NCBI RefSeq assembly: GCF_017310035.1
Contig: NZ_CP022296.1
Location: 682,001 to 746,000 of the forward strand
Reading direction: 5' to 3'
DNA from: Nocardioides sp. S5
GTDB taxonomy: Bacteria > Actinomycetota > Actinomycetes > Propionibacteriales > Nocardioidaceae
Length of the DNA: 64,000 nt
Under the pieces are notes generated by a model. It saw nothing but the letters and a program-made list of their open reading frames with translations. It was not told the origin of the DNA and did no database searches. The position numbers and the translations under genes are program-made. Shown in pieces: positions 33,237 to 41,455 of this stretch. The stretch's first letter is position 1, and each line of letters opens with the position of its first letter.

Positions 33237-33267
33237 TTCGACGCAGGCGGGACCCGCCCCGTATGCT
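33237..33267 (+). promoter_or_regulatory. Candidate promoter for tRNA-Trp and secE-nusG
   Basis: TTCGAC (33237-33242), 19-bp spacer, TATGCT (33262-33267). The spacer contains the palindrome GGCGGGACCCGCC. The tRNA begins 65 bp downstream. Spacing is slightly long for sigma-70. Confidence 0.4.
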
Positions 33268-33331
33268 TCCCGATTGGTGGTTTCACCACATGCTGCGGCA
33301 TGCCCCGTCAAGGCGGGGACGGGACCGCCGG

Positions 33332-33404
33332 AGGGCACTAGCTCAACTGGCAGAGCATCGGTCTCCAAAACCGAAGGTTGGGGGTTCAAGTCCCTCGTGC
33401 CCTG
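33332..33404 (+). tRNA. tRNA-Trp (CCA)
   Basis: Acceptor AGGGCAC (33332-33338) pairs with GTGCCCT (33397-33403), discriminator G at 33404. Stem TCGGT/ACCGA encloses CTCCAAA, anticodon CCA at 33365-33367. It lies directly before secE, as is usual in actinobacteria. Confidence 0.95.
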
Positions 33405-33445
33405 CGAGGAAACACTGCACAGCAACAACGATGAAGGTGGGAAAC

Positions 33446-33700
33446 GTGGCCGACGGCAACGCGGTTCAGGACCGGCGCGACTCGCGCGGCGACGACCGTG
33501 GGCGCACCAGCCCCGTCACGTTCCTGCGCCAGGTGGTGGCCGAGCTCCGCAAGGTGGTGTGGCCCACCCAGCAGCAGCTGATCACCTACTTCTTCGTCGT
33601 GCTGGTCTTCGTCATCGCCGTGATGGCCATCGTGACGCTCCTCGACCTGGCCTTCGGAAGGCTGGTCTTCGAGGTCTTCACCGGCAGCGGCACCCAGTGA
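33446..33700 (+). CDS. secE: Preprotein translocase subunit SecE
   Basis: 84 residues from GTG 33446, chosen because AAGGTGG ends 5 nt upstream; ATG 33431 would add five residues but lacks a good ribosome-binding site. A charged N-terminal tail (RRDSRGDDRGR) precedes the amphipathic signature FLRQVVAELRKVVWPTQQQL and one membrane helix (about 53-75). It clamps SecY in the protein-export channel. 109 bp separate it from nusG. Confidence 0.93.
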   Translation: MADGNAVQDRRDSRGDDRGRTSPVTFLRQVVAELRKVVWPTQQQLITYFFVVLVFVIAVMAIVTLLDLAFGRLVFEVFTGSGTQ

Positions 33701-33809
33701 CCTGCTGACCAGCGAGCGTCCCGCAGCGGTTCCGCCGCACTGATCCCGCCGGGCGAGCCCGGCCCCGGTCCCGCACCGGACCACCAGCAACGACGTACGG
33801 AGTGAAGAC

Positions 33810-34649
33810 GTGTCTGAGAACAATGACGTGGACCAGGTCGACGACCAGGTCGAGTCGCTCGACGAGGCGACCGCGGAGGGCGCCGTCGACGACGCCGTCG
33901 AGGTCGAGGACGTGACCGACGCGAGCGCCGAGGACGACTCCGCCGAGGCGGCCACCGAGGACGACTCCGAGGACGAGGCGTCCGCCGCCGACGAGTCCGA
34001 GGACGAGTCCGGCTCCGAGCCTGACGAGAACGACCCGCTCGAGGCGTTCCGCCGCGAGCTGTGGGCCAAGCCCGGCGACTGGTTCGTCGTGCACACCTAC
34101 TCCGGCATGGAGAAGCGGGTCAAGCACAACCTCGAGAACCGCATCATCTCGCTCAACATGGAGGACTACATCCACGAGATCGTGGTCCCCACCGAGGAGG
34201 TCGCGGAGATCAAGAATGGCCAGCGCAAGATGGTCACCCGCACCGTGCTCCCCGGCTACGTCCTGGTCCGCATGGACCTCACCGACGAGTCCTGGTCGGC
34301 CGTGCGCCACACGCCGTCGGTCACCGGCTTCGTGGGCCACAGCCACCAGCCGGTCCCGCTCAGCATGAGCGAGGTCGAGGACATGCTGGCCCCCGCCGTC
34401 GTGGCCGTCGCCGAGGCCGAGGCCGCTGCCTCCGGCGAGAAGGGCGCCTCCACGACCCCGCGCAAGCCGGTCGAGGTGGCCGACTTCGACGTCTCCGACT
34501 CGGTCATGGTGGTCGACGGCCCGTTCGCCACGCTCCACGCGACGATCACCGAGATCAACGCCGAGTCCCAGCGCGTCAAGGCCCTCGTCGAGATCTTCGG
34601 CCGCGAGACCCCGGTCGAGCTCAGCTTCAGCCAGATCCAGAAGGTCTGA
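33810..34649 (+). CDS. nusG: Transcription elongation/termination factor NusG
   Basis: 279 residues, about 100 longer than E. coli NusG because of an acidic Asp/Glu/Ala/Ser-rich N-terminal extension (roughly 1-75) that is probably disordered; such extensions are usual in actinobacteria. The NGN domain starts [14 protein letters not shown] near 90 with the long insertion common to the phylum, and the C-terminal KOW domain has [17 protein letters not shown] near 232. GTG start with GGAGTGAAG upstream. It binds RNA polymerase and couples it to Rho or ribosomal S10. Confidence 0.95.
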   Translation: MSENNDVDQVDDQVESLDEATAEGAVDDAVEVEDVTDASAEDDSAEAATEDDSEDEASAADESEDESGSEPDENDPLEAFRRELWAKPGDWFVVHTYSGMEKRVKHNLENRIISLNMEDYIHEIVVPTEEVAEIKNGQRKMVTRTVLPGYVLVRMDLTDESWSAVRHTPSVTGFVGHSHQPVPLSMSEVEDMLAPAVVAVAEAEAAASGEKGASTTPRKPVEVADFDVSDSVMVVDGPFATLHATITEINAESQRVKALVEIFGRETPVELSFSQIQKV

Positions 34650-34654
34650 CGATT

Positions 34655-34679
34655 TCCGTCCGCCCGCTCTGCGGACGGA
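34655..34679 (+). terminator. Hairpin between nusG and rplK
   Basis: TCCGTCCGC (34655-34663), 7-nt loop, GCGGACGGA (34671-34679): a perfect 9-bp stem that starts a few nt after the nusG stop; no T-tract. It may terminate or attenuate before the ribosomal protein genes. Confidence 0.5.
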
Positions 34680-34752
34680 CAATGCAGTAGCGACAACCCG
34701 TGGCAGGGGGCGAAGTGCCCTCGTCATGACCACATGAGAGAAAGAGAAGGCT

Positions 34753-35181
34753 ATGCCTCCCAAGAAGAAGATCGCCGCACTCGTCAAGGTGCAGCTGCAG
34801 GCCGGTTCGGCCACCCCGGCCCCGCCGGTCGGTACGGCGCTCGGCCCGCACGGCGTCAACATCATGGACTTCTGCAAGGCCTACAACGCCCAGACCGAGT
34901 CCATGCGCGGCAACGTGATCCCCGTCGAGATCACCATCTACGAGGACCGCTCGTTCGAGTTCATCACCAAGACCCCTCCGGCCGCCGAGCTCATCAAGAA
35001 GGCCGCCGGTCTCTCCAAGGGCTCTGGCGTCCCGCACAAGGAGAAGGTCGGCAAGCTGACCAAGGACCAGGTCCGCGAGATCGCGACGACCAAGCTCCCC
35101 GACCTCAACGCCAACGACATCGACGCCGCCATGAAGATCGTCGAGGGCACCGCCCGCTCGATGGGCATCACGACCGACTGA
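34753..35181 (+). CDS. rplK: Ribosomal protein uL11
   Basis: 142 residues, typical length. [34 protein letters not shown] is classical; the N-terminal domain binds thiostrepton and the stringent-response/EF-G region, and the C-terminal domain binds 23S rRNA. GAGAAAGAGAAGG precedes the ATG. Confidence 0.97.
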   Translation: MPPKKKIAALVKVQLQAGSATPAPPVGTALGPHGVNIMDFCKAYNAQTESMRGNVIPVEITIYEDRSFEFITKTPPAAELIKKAAGLSKGSGVPHKEKVGKLTKDQVREIATTKLPDLNANDIDAAMKIVEGTARSMGITTD

Positions 35182-35215
35182 GCGAGCTCGTGAGCTCAGC
35201 AGTTCAGCACTAAAC

Positions 35216-35247
35216 GTGGGAGAGCCGCGCTGGCTCGCCTAAACCAC
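35216..35247 (+). promoter_or_regulatory. Possible L1-binding mRNA element before rplA
   Basis: GTGG (35216-35219) pairs with CCAC (35244-35247), and inside it GAGCC (35222-35226) pairs with GGCTC (35232-35236); the two helices are separated by a purine-rich asymmetric loop. Ribosomal protein L1 is known to repress its own operon by binding mRNA that mimics its 23S site, two short helices with an internal loop. Placement just before rplA fits, but this is inferred. Confidence 0.35.
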
Positions 35248-35276
35248 ATCCTTCGCACCACAGAAACGAGAAGACA

Positions 35277-35999
35277 ATGCAGCGCAGCAAGACCTACCGC
35301 GCAGCGGCCGAGGCGTTCGACCAGGACGAGCTCTACGCCCCGCTGGCAGCCATCAAGATCGCCAAGTCCGGCTCCAAGAAGAAGTTCGACGAGACCCTCG
35401 ACGTCGTCATGCGCCTGGGTGTCGACCCGCGCAAGGCCGACCAGATGGTCCGCGGCACCGTGAACCTCCCCCACGGCACGGGCAAGACCGCCCGCGTCCT
35501 GGTGTTCGCCAACGCGGACAAGGCCGACGCCGCCCGCGAGGCCGGCGCCGAGTTCGTCGGTGGCGACGAGCTGATCGAGAAGGTCGCCGGCGGCTGGCTC
35601 GACTTCGACGCCGTCGTCGCCACGCCCGACATGATGGGCAAGGTCGGTCGCCTCGGTCGCGTCCTCGGCCCCCGCTCCCTCATGCCGAACCCGAAGACCG
35701 GCACGGTGACCCCCGACGTCGCCAAGGCCGTCACGGACATCAAGGGCGGCAAGATCGAGTTCCGCGTCGACCGCCACGCCAACCTGCACTTCATCATCGG
35801 CAAGGCGTCCTTCTCCGAGGCCCAGCTCGCGGAGAACTACGCCGCTGCCCTCGAGGAGGTGCTGCGGCTCAAGCCGGCCAGCTCCAAGGGTCGCTACATC
35901 AAGAAGATCACGGTCTCGACGACGATGGGTCCCGGCATCCAGGTCGACCCCAACCGCATCAAGAACGTCGCGTCCGAGGACGAGGCCGACCAGGCCTGA
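35277..35999 (+). CDS. rplA: Ribosomal protein uL1
   Basis: 240 residues. [20 protein letters not shown] start, [19 protein letters not shown] near 63, [29 protein letters not shown] near 118-146 (the L1 signature), and [16 protein letters not shown] near the end. It forms the L1 stalk of the 50S subunit and is the likely autoregulator of rplK-rplA. A strong terminator follows. Confidence 0.97.
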   Translation: MQRSKTYRAAAEAFDQDELYAPLAAIKIAKSGSKKKFDETLDVVMRLGVDPRKADQMVRGTVNLPHGTGKTARVLVFANADKADAAREAGAEFVGGDELIEKVAGGWLDFDAVVATPDMMGKVGRLGRVLGPRSLMPNPKTGTVTPDVAKAVTDIKGGKIEFRVDRHANLHFIIGKASFSEAQLAENYAAALEEVLRLKPASSKGRYIKKITVSTTMGPGIQVDPNRIKNVASEDEADQA

Positions 36000-36036
36000 T
36001 CCCCACCGGACCCCCACGGGTCCGCGACCGCCGTGT

Positions 36037-36070
36037 CGGCCCGGTCGCCCCTCGCGGGGCGGCCGGGCCG
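36037..36070 (+). terminator. Strong terminator after rplA
   Basis: CGGCCCGGTCGCCCC (36037-36051), loop TCGC, GGGGCGGCCGGGCCG (36056-36070): a 15-bp stem with one T-G wobble and a tetraloop, followed by ATCTGCCTGT. A second small hairpin CCGGGC/GCCCGG follows. Confidence 0.85.
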
Positions 36071-36184
36071 ATCTGCCTGTCCGGGCGACCTGCCCGGCCG
36101 CCGTGGCGTTTCGGTGTGGAAGCATCGGGTAGGAAGGCACCAAGCCCTGCTTGCCGCTCGTCCTCGTCCGTGTCAGGAGACACC

Positions 36185-37054
36185 ATGCGCCTCACGCCCC
36201 TTGCCCGCCGTCTCGGCTCCGCCGCCCTGGTGCTGACGATCGGCGTGGGAGCCACCGCCTGCAGCGGTGACGACTCCGGCTCGGACTCCGCGAGCTCGGC
36301 GACCGACGAGTCGAGCGAGACCAGCGCCGAGGACTCCGGCGACGAGCCCGTCGCCGACGACGGGTCCGGTGACGACGTCGAGGCTCCCAGTGAGCTGTCG
36401 GCCGCGGACTTCTACCCCGCCGTCATGGAGGCGATGCGCGAGGCGGAGACCTTCACCTTCGAGACGGTCACCGACGCCGCTGGCCAGGGCCAGACCATGA
36501 CCGGCGAGGCGCGCTACGGCGACGACGGCATCGAGATGAAGGCCTCGAGCACCGGCGCGCAGCCGATGGAGCTGATCCTGCTCGGCCAGGCGATGTACAT
36601 GAAGTCGCCCCAGCTCGGCACCGGTGACAAGTGGGTCAAGATCGACCTGAGCGACCCCGACTCGCTGTTCGGCATGATCGGCAAGGCGACCGACCCCGAG
36701 GTGATGTTCAAGGCCCTCGAAGAGCCCAAGAAGCTCGAGCTGGTCAGGGCCGAGGACGTCGACGGCGTGGCCACCAACCACTACCGGATCACGCTGGACC
36801 CCACGAAGTACCTCGCCGCCATGGACTTCCCGGCCGCGATGGCGGACATGCTGCCCAAGGAGCTGGTGACCGAGATGTGGGTCGACGCCGACGACCTGCC
36901 GCGCAAGTTCGCCCAGACCATCGAGGTCCCCGCGGTCGGCGGCGGTCAGCCCACGACCTCGAGCACCGAGGGCACCTACTCCGACTTCGGCACCGACGTG
37001 GAGATCGAGGCTCCGCCGGCCAGCGAGGTCACCGAGGACTTCCCCGGCGCCTGA
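36185..37054 (+). CDS. Lipoprotein, LppX/LprAFG-like
   Basis: 289 residues. Basic N-terminus MRLTPLARR, hydrophobic segment, then a lipobox-like GATAC with the lipid-anchor Cys near residue 23; the -3 Ala is slightly atypical. A long Asp/Ser/Glu linker (about 26-70) leads to a folded domain with YMKSPQLGTGDKWVKIDLS, the pattern of LppX/LprG proteins, which have a lipid-binding pocket related to LolA. AGGAGA precedes the ATG. The role is probably lipid or lipoglycan transport or a sensor at the membrane (inference from family). Convergent with the DnaB-like gene. Confidence 0.85.
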   Translation: MRLTPLARRLGSAALVLTIGVGATACSGDDSGSDSASSATDESSETSAEDSGDEPVADDGSGDDVEAPSELSAADFYPAVMEAMREAETFTFETVTDAAGQGQTMTGEARYGDDGIEMKASSTGAQPMELILLGQAMYMKSPQLGTGDKWVKIDLSDPDSLFGMIGKATDPEVMFKALEEPKKLELVRAEDVDGVATNHYRITLDPTKYLAAMDFPAAMADMLPKELVTEMWVDADDLPRKFAQTIEVPAVGGGQPTTSSTEGTYSDFGTDVEIEAPPASEVTEDFPGA

Positions 37055-37076
37055 GCCGCTCCGGCGGGCTCGCGCC

Positions 37077-38066
37077 TCACTCGCGGAAGACGCGCTCGTC
37101 GATCAGCTGCTCCTTGACCTCGGTGCCCTCGTGCTCGTAGCGGCCCTGGTCGAAGCGGGTCCTGAACTGGAGCACGACGCCGTCGCGCCCGAAGCGGTTC
37201 TTCTCCACGGTGAGGACGGCGAAGTCACGGAACCGCTCGGCGTTGCTGAGGTCGTAGGTCAGGTGGTGGCGCGCGACGATGTCGAACTTGTTGTTCAGCA
37301 CCAGCACGACGTCGGCCTCGTACGCCAGCGCGCTGGAGCCGCGCAGGTCGCTGGCGCGCATCCGCTTGCCCGAGCGCAGTGCCGCCTTCTCGGCCGCGGC
37401 GATCGCCAGCACCGGGGCGTTGATGTCGATGGCGAGGTCCTTGAGGCCCTCGACGATCTCGGTGGAGCTGTCGTCCTCGTCGGGGTGCTGCGTCTTCACC
37501 TTCTGCAGGTAGTCGACGATCACGAGCGGGGTCGTGCCCGACAGCTCGCGCACGGCCTCGATGGCGTTCTGGATCGCAGCGAGGTCGGTGCGGGTCCCGG
37601 TCGAGCGGTGCACGAAGAGCATCTCGCTGTAGTGCGAGACCCGGGCCAGTGCCTCGACGCCGCACGGCACGGACTCGAGGCGGTGCTCGAGCGAGCTGAC
37701 CCACAGGTCGTCGAAGATCGACCGGATGCTGTTGACCCGCACCTGGTCCGACTCGTCGAGCTCGCCGGCCTCCATCGCGATGAGCTTCTGGGTGATGTCC
37801 TCGGCGTCGTGCTCGTAGGAGAAGAAGATGACCGGGCGCCCGGTCGCGGCGTTGTTGCGCGCGACCTGGAGGGCGAAGGTGGACTTGCCGAGGCCCTGCG
37901 GCCCGGCCAGCAGCACCAGCGAACCGGCCCGCATCCCTCCGCCGATCAGCGGGTCGAGGCCGACGAAGCCGGTCTTCCAGACCCGGCCTGCGGCGTTGCG
38001 GCCGGTGAGCATGCGTTCGTCGCTCCGGGCCAGTGAGGCCCCGACGGTCGTGAGCTGGTGATCCAC
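37077..38066 (-). CDS. Stand-alone DnaB C-terminal-domain ATPase
   Basis: 329 residues from GTG 38066. It matches the RecA-like motor of replicative helicase DnaB without the N-terminal DnaG-interacting domain: GLDPLIGGGMRAGSL near 36, Walker A GPQGLGKST (55-63), Walker B LVIVDYLQKV (181-190) and the DnaB-type DLRGSSALAYEADVVLVLNN near 235. Lack of the N-terminal domain, a full-length dnaB not being in view, and the position amid ribosomal genes make its role unclear: a replication or repair accessory, or an unrelated hexameric ATPase. No good ribosome-binding site is visible. Convergent with the lipoprotein gene and divergent from rplJ. Confidence 0.82.
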   Translation of the reverse strand: MDHQLTTVGASLARSDERMLTGRNAAGRVWKTGFVGLDPLIGGGMRAGSLVLLAGPQGLGKSTFALQVARNNAATGRPVIFFSYEHDAEDITQKLIAMEAGELDESDQVRVNSIRSIFDDLWVSSLEHRLESVPCGVEALARVSHYSEMLFVHRSTGTRTDLAAIQNAIEAVRELSGTTPLVIVDYLQKVKTQHPDEDDSSTEIVEGLKDLAIDINAPVLAIAAAEKAALRSGKRMRASDLRGSSALAYEADVVLVLNNKFDIVARHHLTYDLSNAERFRDFAVLTVEKNRFGRDGVVLQFRTRFDQGRYEHEGTEVKEQLIDERVFRE

Positions 38067-38137
38067 GCGTCCATGGAACCAGCGTCGGGGCCGTCGCGGC
38101 AGCGGATTGGGTCGTTTGCCCCGTTGCGAGCGCCGAT

Positions 38138-38167
38138 TTGTCTGCCTCGGGGCCCGACGCGTACTGT
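38138..38167 (+). promoter_or_regulatory. Candidate rplJ-rplL promoter
   Basis: TTGTCT (38138-38143), 18-bp spacer, TACTGT (38162-38167). Transcription would start near 38174 and give a leader of about 180 nt before rplJ, the expected architecture for L10 autoregulation. Confidence 0.5.
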
Positions 38168-38173
38168 CTGGCT

Positions 38174-38345
38174 TCGATACCAGAGACCGCAGGTGGTCAC
38201 GAGCTCCTCGCCCGTGACCGAAGGTTCGCAGCAGCGAACGGCCGGCGCAGGTGAGAGCAGCGGCCAGCGCCGCACCAACGCCTCGAGCCTGTGCTCGGGG
38301 CGTTCGTCGTCTGTGGGCCGGGACGCCGGTGGTCAACCCCGGAAG
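38174..38345 (+). ncRNA. L10 leader (autoregulatory 5' UTR of rplJ)
   Basis: The 187 bp before rplJ hold no gene but contain paired segments: TCACGAG/CTCGCCCGTGA near 38198-38219, the kink-turn-like GAAGGTTCGCAGCAGCGAAC near 38220, a GCCGGCGCAGGTGAGAGC block near 38242, and a GC-rich stem around GCCTCGAGC/GCTCGGGGC (38280-38303) close to the ribosome-binding site. The combination matches the known bacterial L10 leader, which binds L10(L12)4 to repress rplJ-rplL. Confidence 0.6.
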
Positions 38346-38353
38346 GAGACCCC

Positions 38354-39019
38354 ATGGCGCGGCCAGAAAAGACTGCCGCCGTCGCGGACATCGTTGAGTC
38401 GTTCAACGAGTCCGCCGGCGCTGTGCTGACCGAGTACCGCGGTCTCACCGTGAAGCAGCTGCAGGACCTGCGGCGCTCCCTCGGCGAGAACGCCCACTAC
38501 GCCGTGGTCAAGAACACGCTCGCCAAGATTGCCGCCACCGAGGTGGGAATCGAAGGCTTCGACGACCTGCTGACCGGCCCGACCGCCATCGCCTTCATCA
38601 ATGGAGACGTGGTCGAGGCCGCCAAGGGTCTGCGTGACTTTGCCAAGGCAAACCCCGCCCTCGTCATCAAGGGCGGTGTCCTGGACGGCAAGTCCCTCGA
38701 CGCTGCAGAGATCGCCAAGCTGGCCGATCTCGAGTCGCGCGAGGTCCTGCTGGGCAAGCTCGCGGGCGGCATGCTCGCCTCGCTGTCCCAGGCCGTCTAC
38801 CTCCTCAACGCCCCGCTCGCCCAGGTCGCCCGGCTCGCCGGCGCCCTGGAGGCGAAGGCGACCGAGGACCCCTCGATCCTCGCAGGTGGTGCCGGTACGC
38901 CGGCTGCTCCGGCTGCCGAGGACGCCCCGGTCGAGGAGGACTCCGCTCCCGCGGAGGCCGCCGAGCCCGAGGCGACCGACGAAGCGGCCGACGCGGCCGC
39001 TGAGTCCACCGACGCCTGA
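38354..39019 (+). CDS. rplJ: Ribosomal protein uL10
   Basis: 221 residues, with a longer acidic, Ala/Glu-rich C-terminal tail (about 185-221) than E. coli L10. [17 protein letters not shown] start, [19 protein letters not shown] near 24 and [15 protein letters not shown] near 46 are the RNA-binding domain; the helix near 150-180 binds L12 dimers. GGAAGGAG precedes the ATG. Base of the 50S stalk. Confidence 0.96.
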   Translation: MARPEKTAAVADIVESFNESAGAVLTEYRGLTVKQLQDLRRSLGENAHYAVVKNTLAKIAATEVGIEGFDDLLTGPTAIAFINGDVVEAAKGLRDFAKANPALVIKGGVLDGKSLDAAEIAKLADLESREVLLGKLAGGMLASLSQAVYLLNAPLAQVARLAGALEAKATEDPSILAGGAGTPAAPAAEDAPVEEDSAPAEAAEPEATDEAADAAAESTDA

Positions 39020-39097
39020 CCCCGGGCCGACGTACACCACCTGGAAACCCCTGATCCGCGTGCACGCGCGGGTCTCAGATCGGAAGGAACCGCCACC

Positions 39098-39484
39098 ATG
39101 GCGAAGCTGTCCACCGTCGAGCTGCTCGACGCGTTCAAGGAAATGACCCTCATCGAGCTCTCCGAGTTCGTCAAGGAGTTCGAGGAGACCTTCGGCGTCA
39201 CCGCCGCTGCCCCCGTCGCCGCCGCCCCCGCCGCGGGCGCCCCGGCCGCCGGTGGCGAGGCCGCTGCCGAGCAGGACGAGTTCGACGTCGTCCTCGAGGC
39301 CGCTGGTGACAAGAAGATCAACGTCATCAAGGAGGTCCGCGCGCTGACCTCCCTCGGCCTCAAGGAGGCCAAGGACCTCGTCGAGGCCGCCCCCAAGGCG
39401 ATCCTCGAGAAGGTCGACAAGGCTTCGGCCGACAAGGCGAAGGAGGCCCTCGAGGCCGCCGGCGCCACCGTCACCGTCAAGTGA
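39098..39484 (+). CDS. rplL: Ribosomal protein bL12
   Basis: 128 residues. N-terminal dimerisation helices ([22 protein letters not shown]), Ala/Gly/Pro hinge near 38-55, and the C-terminal factor-binding domain with [23 protein letters not shown] near 75-97. It recruits and stimulates translation GTPases. Followed by two strong hairpins that isolate it from the mce operon. Confidence 0.97.
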   Translation: MAKLSTVELLDAFKEMTLIELSEFVKEFEETFGVTAAAPVAAAPAAGAPAAGGEAAAEQDEFDVVLEAAGDKKINVIKEVRALTSLGLKEAKDLVEAAPKAILEKVDKASADKAKEALEAAGATVTVK

Positions 39485-39490
39485 CCCCCT

Positions 39491-39519
39491 GACGGACGGG
39501 CCCTCGCGGGCCCTCCGTC
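39491..39519 (+). terminator. First terminator after rplL
   Basis: GACGGACGGGCCC (39491-39503), loop TCGC, GGGCCCTCCGTC (39508-39519): 12 paired bases with a single bulged C, 6 nt after the stop codon. Confidence 0.75.
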
Positions 39520-39527
39520 GACCGCCC

Positions 39528-39561
39528 AGGGCGGTCACCCCTTCGCCGGGGTGGCCGCCCT
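39528..39561 (+). terminator. Second terminator after rplL
   Basis: AGGGCGGTCACCCC (39528-39541), loop TTCGCC, GGGGTGGCCGCCCT (39548-39561): a 14-bp stem with one T-G wobble, followed by GTGGCGTTCC. Its 5' arm also overlaps the palindrome GACCGCCCAGGGCGGTC, so alternative pairing is possible. Confidence 0.75.
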
Positions 39562-39609
39562 GTGGCGTTCCCGCAGGACGGACCTTCCGGTGCCCCTGTC
39601 CCACGTCCA

Positions 39610-39639
39610 GTGACGAGCGTCGCACCCGGGGCGTAACCT
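39610..39639 (+). promoter_or_regulatory. Candidate mce-operon promoter
   Basis: GTGACG (39610-39615), 18-bp spacer, TAACCT (39634-39639). It lies after both rplL terminators and about 65 bp before the ATPase gene; a palindrome sits just downstream. Confidence 0.4.
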
Positions 39640-39660
39640 CCCGCGACCTGCCGCGTTGGA

Positions 39661-39674
39661 CTACTCAGGAGTAG
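39661..39674. promoter_or_regulatory. Palindromic operator candidate before the mce operon
   Basis: CTACTC AG GAGTAG: perfect 6-bp arms with a 2-bp centre, about 15 bp downstream of the predicted transcription start and 30 bp before the ATPase ATG. The size and placement suit a TetR- or GntR-type repressor, families known to control mce operons in other actinobacteria. No regulator gene is adjacent. Confidence 0.5.
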
Positions 39675-39703
39675 CGACGGGGAGAGGAAGGGGTCCGCGC
39701 AAC

Positions 39704-40660
39704 ATGGGTGTCGAGATCAAGGTCAACGACCTCTCCAAGTCGTTCGGCAAGCAGCTCATCTGGGGCGACGTGACGCTCACCGTCCCCGCCGGCGAGATCT
39801 GCGTCATGCTCGGCCCGTCGGGCACGGGCAAGTCGGTCTTCCTCAAGACGCTCATCGGCCTGCTCAAGCCCGACAAGGGCTCGATCATCATCGAGGGCAC
39901 CGACATCGCGAGTTGTTCCGAGCGCGACCTCTACGAGATCCGCAAGCTGTTCGGCGTGCTGTTCCAGGACGGCGCGATGTTCGGCTCGATGAACCTCTAC
40001 GACAACGTCGCCTTCCCGCTGCGCGAGCACACCCGGAAGTCCGAGTCCGAGGTCCGCGAGATCGTCATGGAGAAGATGGACCTCGTCGGCCTGCTCGGCG
40101 CCGAGGACAAGCTCCCGGGCGAGATCTCCGGCGGCATGCGCAAGCGCGCCGGCCTGGCCCGAGCGCTGGTGCTCGACCCCGAGATCGTGCTCTTCGACGA
40201 GCCGGACTCCGGCCTCGACCCGGTGCGTACTGCGTTCCTCAACCAGCTGATCGTCGACCTCAACGCCCAGATCGACGCCACCTTCCTCATCGTCACCCAC
40301 GACATCAACACCGCGCGGACGGTGCCGGACAACATCGGCCTGCTCTACCACCGCCACCTCGCGATGTTCGGCCCCCGCGAGGAGCTGCTCAGCTCGGAGG
40401 AGCCCGTGGTGCGCCAGTTCCTCAACGCCCAGAAGGTCGGGCCCATCGGCATGTCGGAGGAGAAGGACGCCGACGAGCTCGCCGCCGAGGCCGGCCAGGA
40501 GCTGCCGCCCCTGCCGCCGATCCCGTTGCAGCTCGACCCGTCCAACGGGATCCCGCGGCGCAGCCAGCGTCCCGCGGGGGAGTGGTGCCGCGAGCACGGC
40601 GTGACCCCGCCGCCCGGTTCGTTCGAGTCCAGCAACGCCGGCCTGGCCCCGGGAGCCTGA
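39704..40660 (+). CDS. mceG: Mce transporter ATPase (MceG/Mkl, MlaF-like)
   Basis: 318 residues. Walker A GPSGTGKS near 38-45, Q-loop FQDGAMFGSMNLYDNVAFPL near 90, signature ISGGMRKRAGLARAL near 143, Walker B IVLFDEPDSGLDPV near 164, switch His in VTHD near 200. The signature ISGGMRKR is typical of MlaF/Mkl ATPases. The C-terminal 80 residues, including PPLPPIPLQLDPSNGIPRR, are the extension seen in actinobacterial MceG and required for its stability in mycobacteria. It energises lipid uptake by the YrbE/Mce complex. In M. tuberculosis mkl also lies near rplL but without the mce genes; here they are joined. Confidence 0.94.
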   Translation: MGVEIKVNDLSKSFGKQLIWGDVTLTVPAGEICVMLGPSGTGKSVFLKTLIGLLKPDKGSIIIEGTDIASCSERDLYEIRKLFGVLFQDGAMFGSMNLYDNVAFPLREHTRKSESEVREIVMEKMDLVGLLGAEDKLPGEISGGMRKRAGLARALVLDPEIVLFDEPDSGLDPVRTAFLNQLIVDLNAQIDATFLIVTHDINTARTVPDNIGLLYHRHLAMFGPREELLSSEEPVVRQFLNAQKVGPIGMSEEKDADELAAEAGQELPPLPPIPLQLDPSNGIPRRSQRPAGEWCREHGVTPPPGSFESSNAGLAPGA

Positions 40661-40662
40661 CC

Positions 40663-41454
40663 GTGGCGACCTCCACCTCGCTGACCTCGCGCGCCCTCGC
40701 GCCCGTGGGCGTCGCAGGCAACCTGTTCGCCTTCGCCCTCGACGTGTTCCGCGGACTGTTCAGGCGGCCCTTCCAGCTGCGGGAGTTCATCCAGCAGGCG
40801 TGGTTCATCGCGTCGGTCACGATCGTCCCCACCGCGCTCGTGGCGATCCCCTTCGGCGCGGTCATCGCGCTCCAGGTGGGCGGACTGATCAAGCAGTTCG
40901 GCGCCCAGTCCTTCACCGGCTCGGCGTCGGTCCTCGCGGTGGTCCAGCAGGCCGCGCCGATCGGCACCGCCCTGCTCATCGCCGGGGCGGGAGGCTCGGC
41001 GATCGCCGCCGACCTGGGCGCACGCAAGATCCGCGAGGAGCTCGACGCGATGATGGTGCTGGGCATCGACCCGATCCAGCGGCTGGTGGTCCCGCGGGTG
41101 CTGGCGTGCATGCTCGTCGCGTTCTTCCTCAACGGCATGGTCAGCGTGGTCGGCGTCGCGGGCGGCTACGTCTTCAACGTGATCCTCCAGGACGGCACTC
41201 CCGGCGCCTACCTCGCCAGCTTCACGGCGCTCGCCCAGCTGCCGGACCTGTGGATCGGCCTGATCAAGGCGCTGATCTTCGGGCTCATCGCCGCGATCGT
41301 CGCCTCCTACAAGGGGATGAACGCCAACGGAGGGCCGAAGGGGGTCGGCGACGCGGTCAACGAGTCGGTCGTCATCACCTTCCTGCTGCTCTTCGTGGCC
41401 AACTTCGTCCTCAGCATGATCTACCTCCAGGTCGTCCCACCGAAGGGCGGATGA
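40663..41454 (+). CDS. yrbEA: YrbE/MlaE-family permease A
   Basis: 263 residues from GTG 40663, 2 bp after the ATPase stop. MlaE-type inner-membrane permease with about five helices: an N-terminal amphipathic helix FRRPFQLREFIQQAWF near 30, then ADLGARKIREELDAMMVLGIDP near 118-139 (the cytosolic coupling helix, EQ-loop equivalent with conserved Glu pair) and GYVFNVILQDGTPG near 167. It forms a heterodimer with the next gene product. Alternative name yrbE1A. Confidence 0.93.
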   Translation: MATSTSLTSRALAPVGVAGNLFAFALDVFRGLFRRPFQLREFIQQAWFIASVTIVPTALVAIPFGAVIALQVGGLIKQFGAQSFTGSASVLAVVQQAAPIGTALLIAGAGGSAIAADLGARKIREELDAMMVLGIDPIQRLVVPRVLACMLVAFFLNGMVSVVGVAGGYVFNVILQDGTPGAYLASFTALAQLPDLWIGLIKALIFGLIAAIVASYKGMNANGGPKGVGDAVNESVVITFLLLFVANFVLSMIYLQVVPPKGG

Positions 41455-41455
41455 C

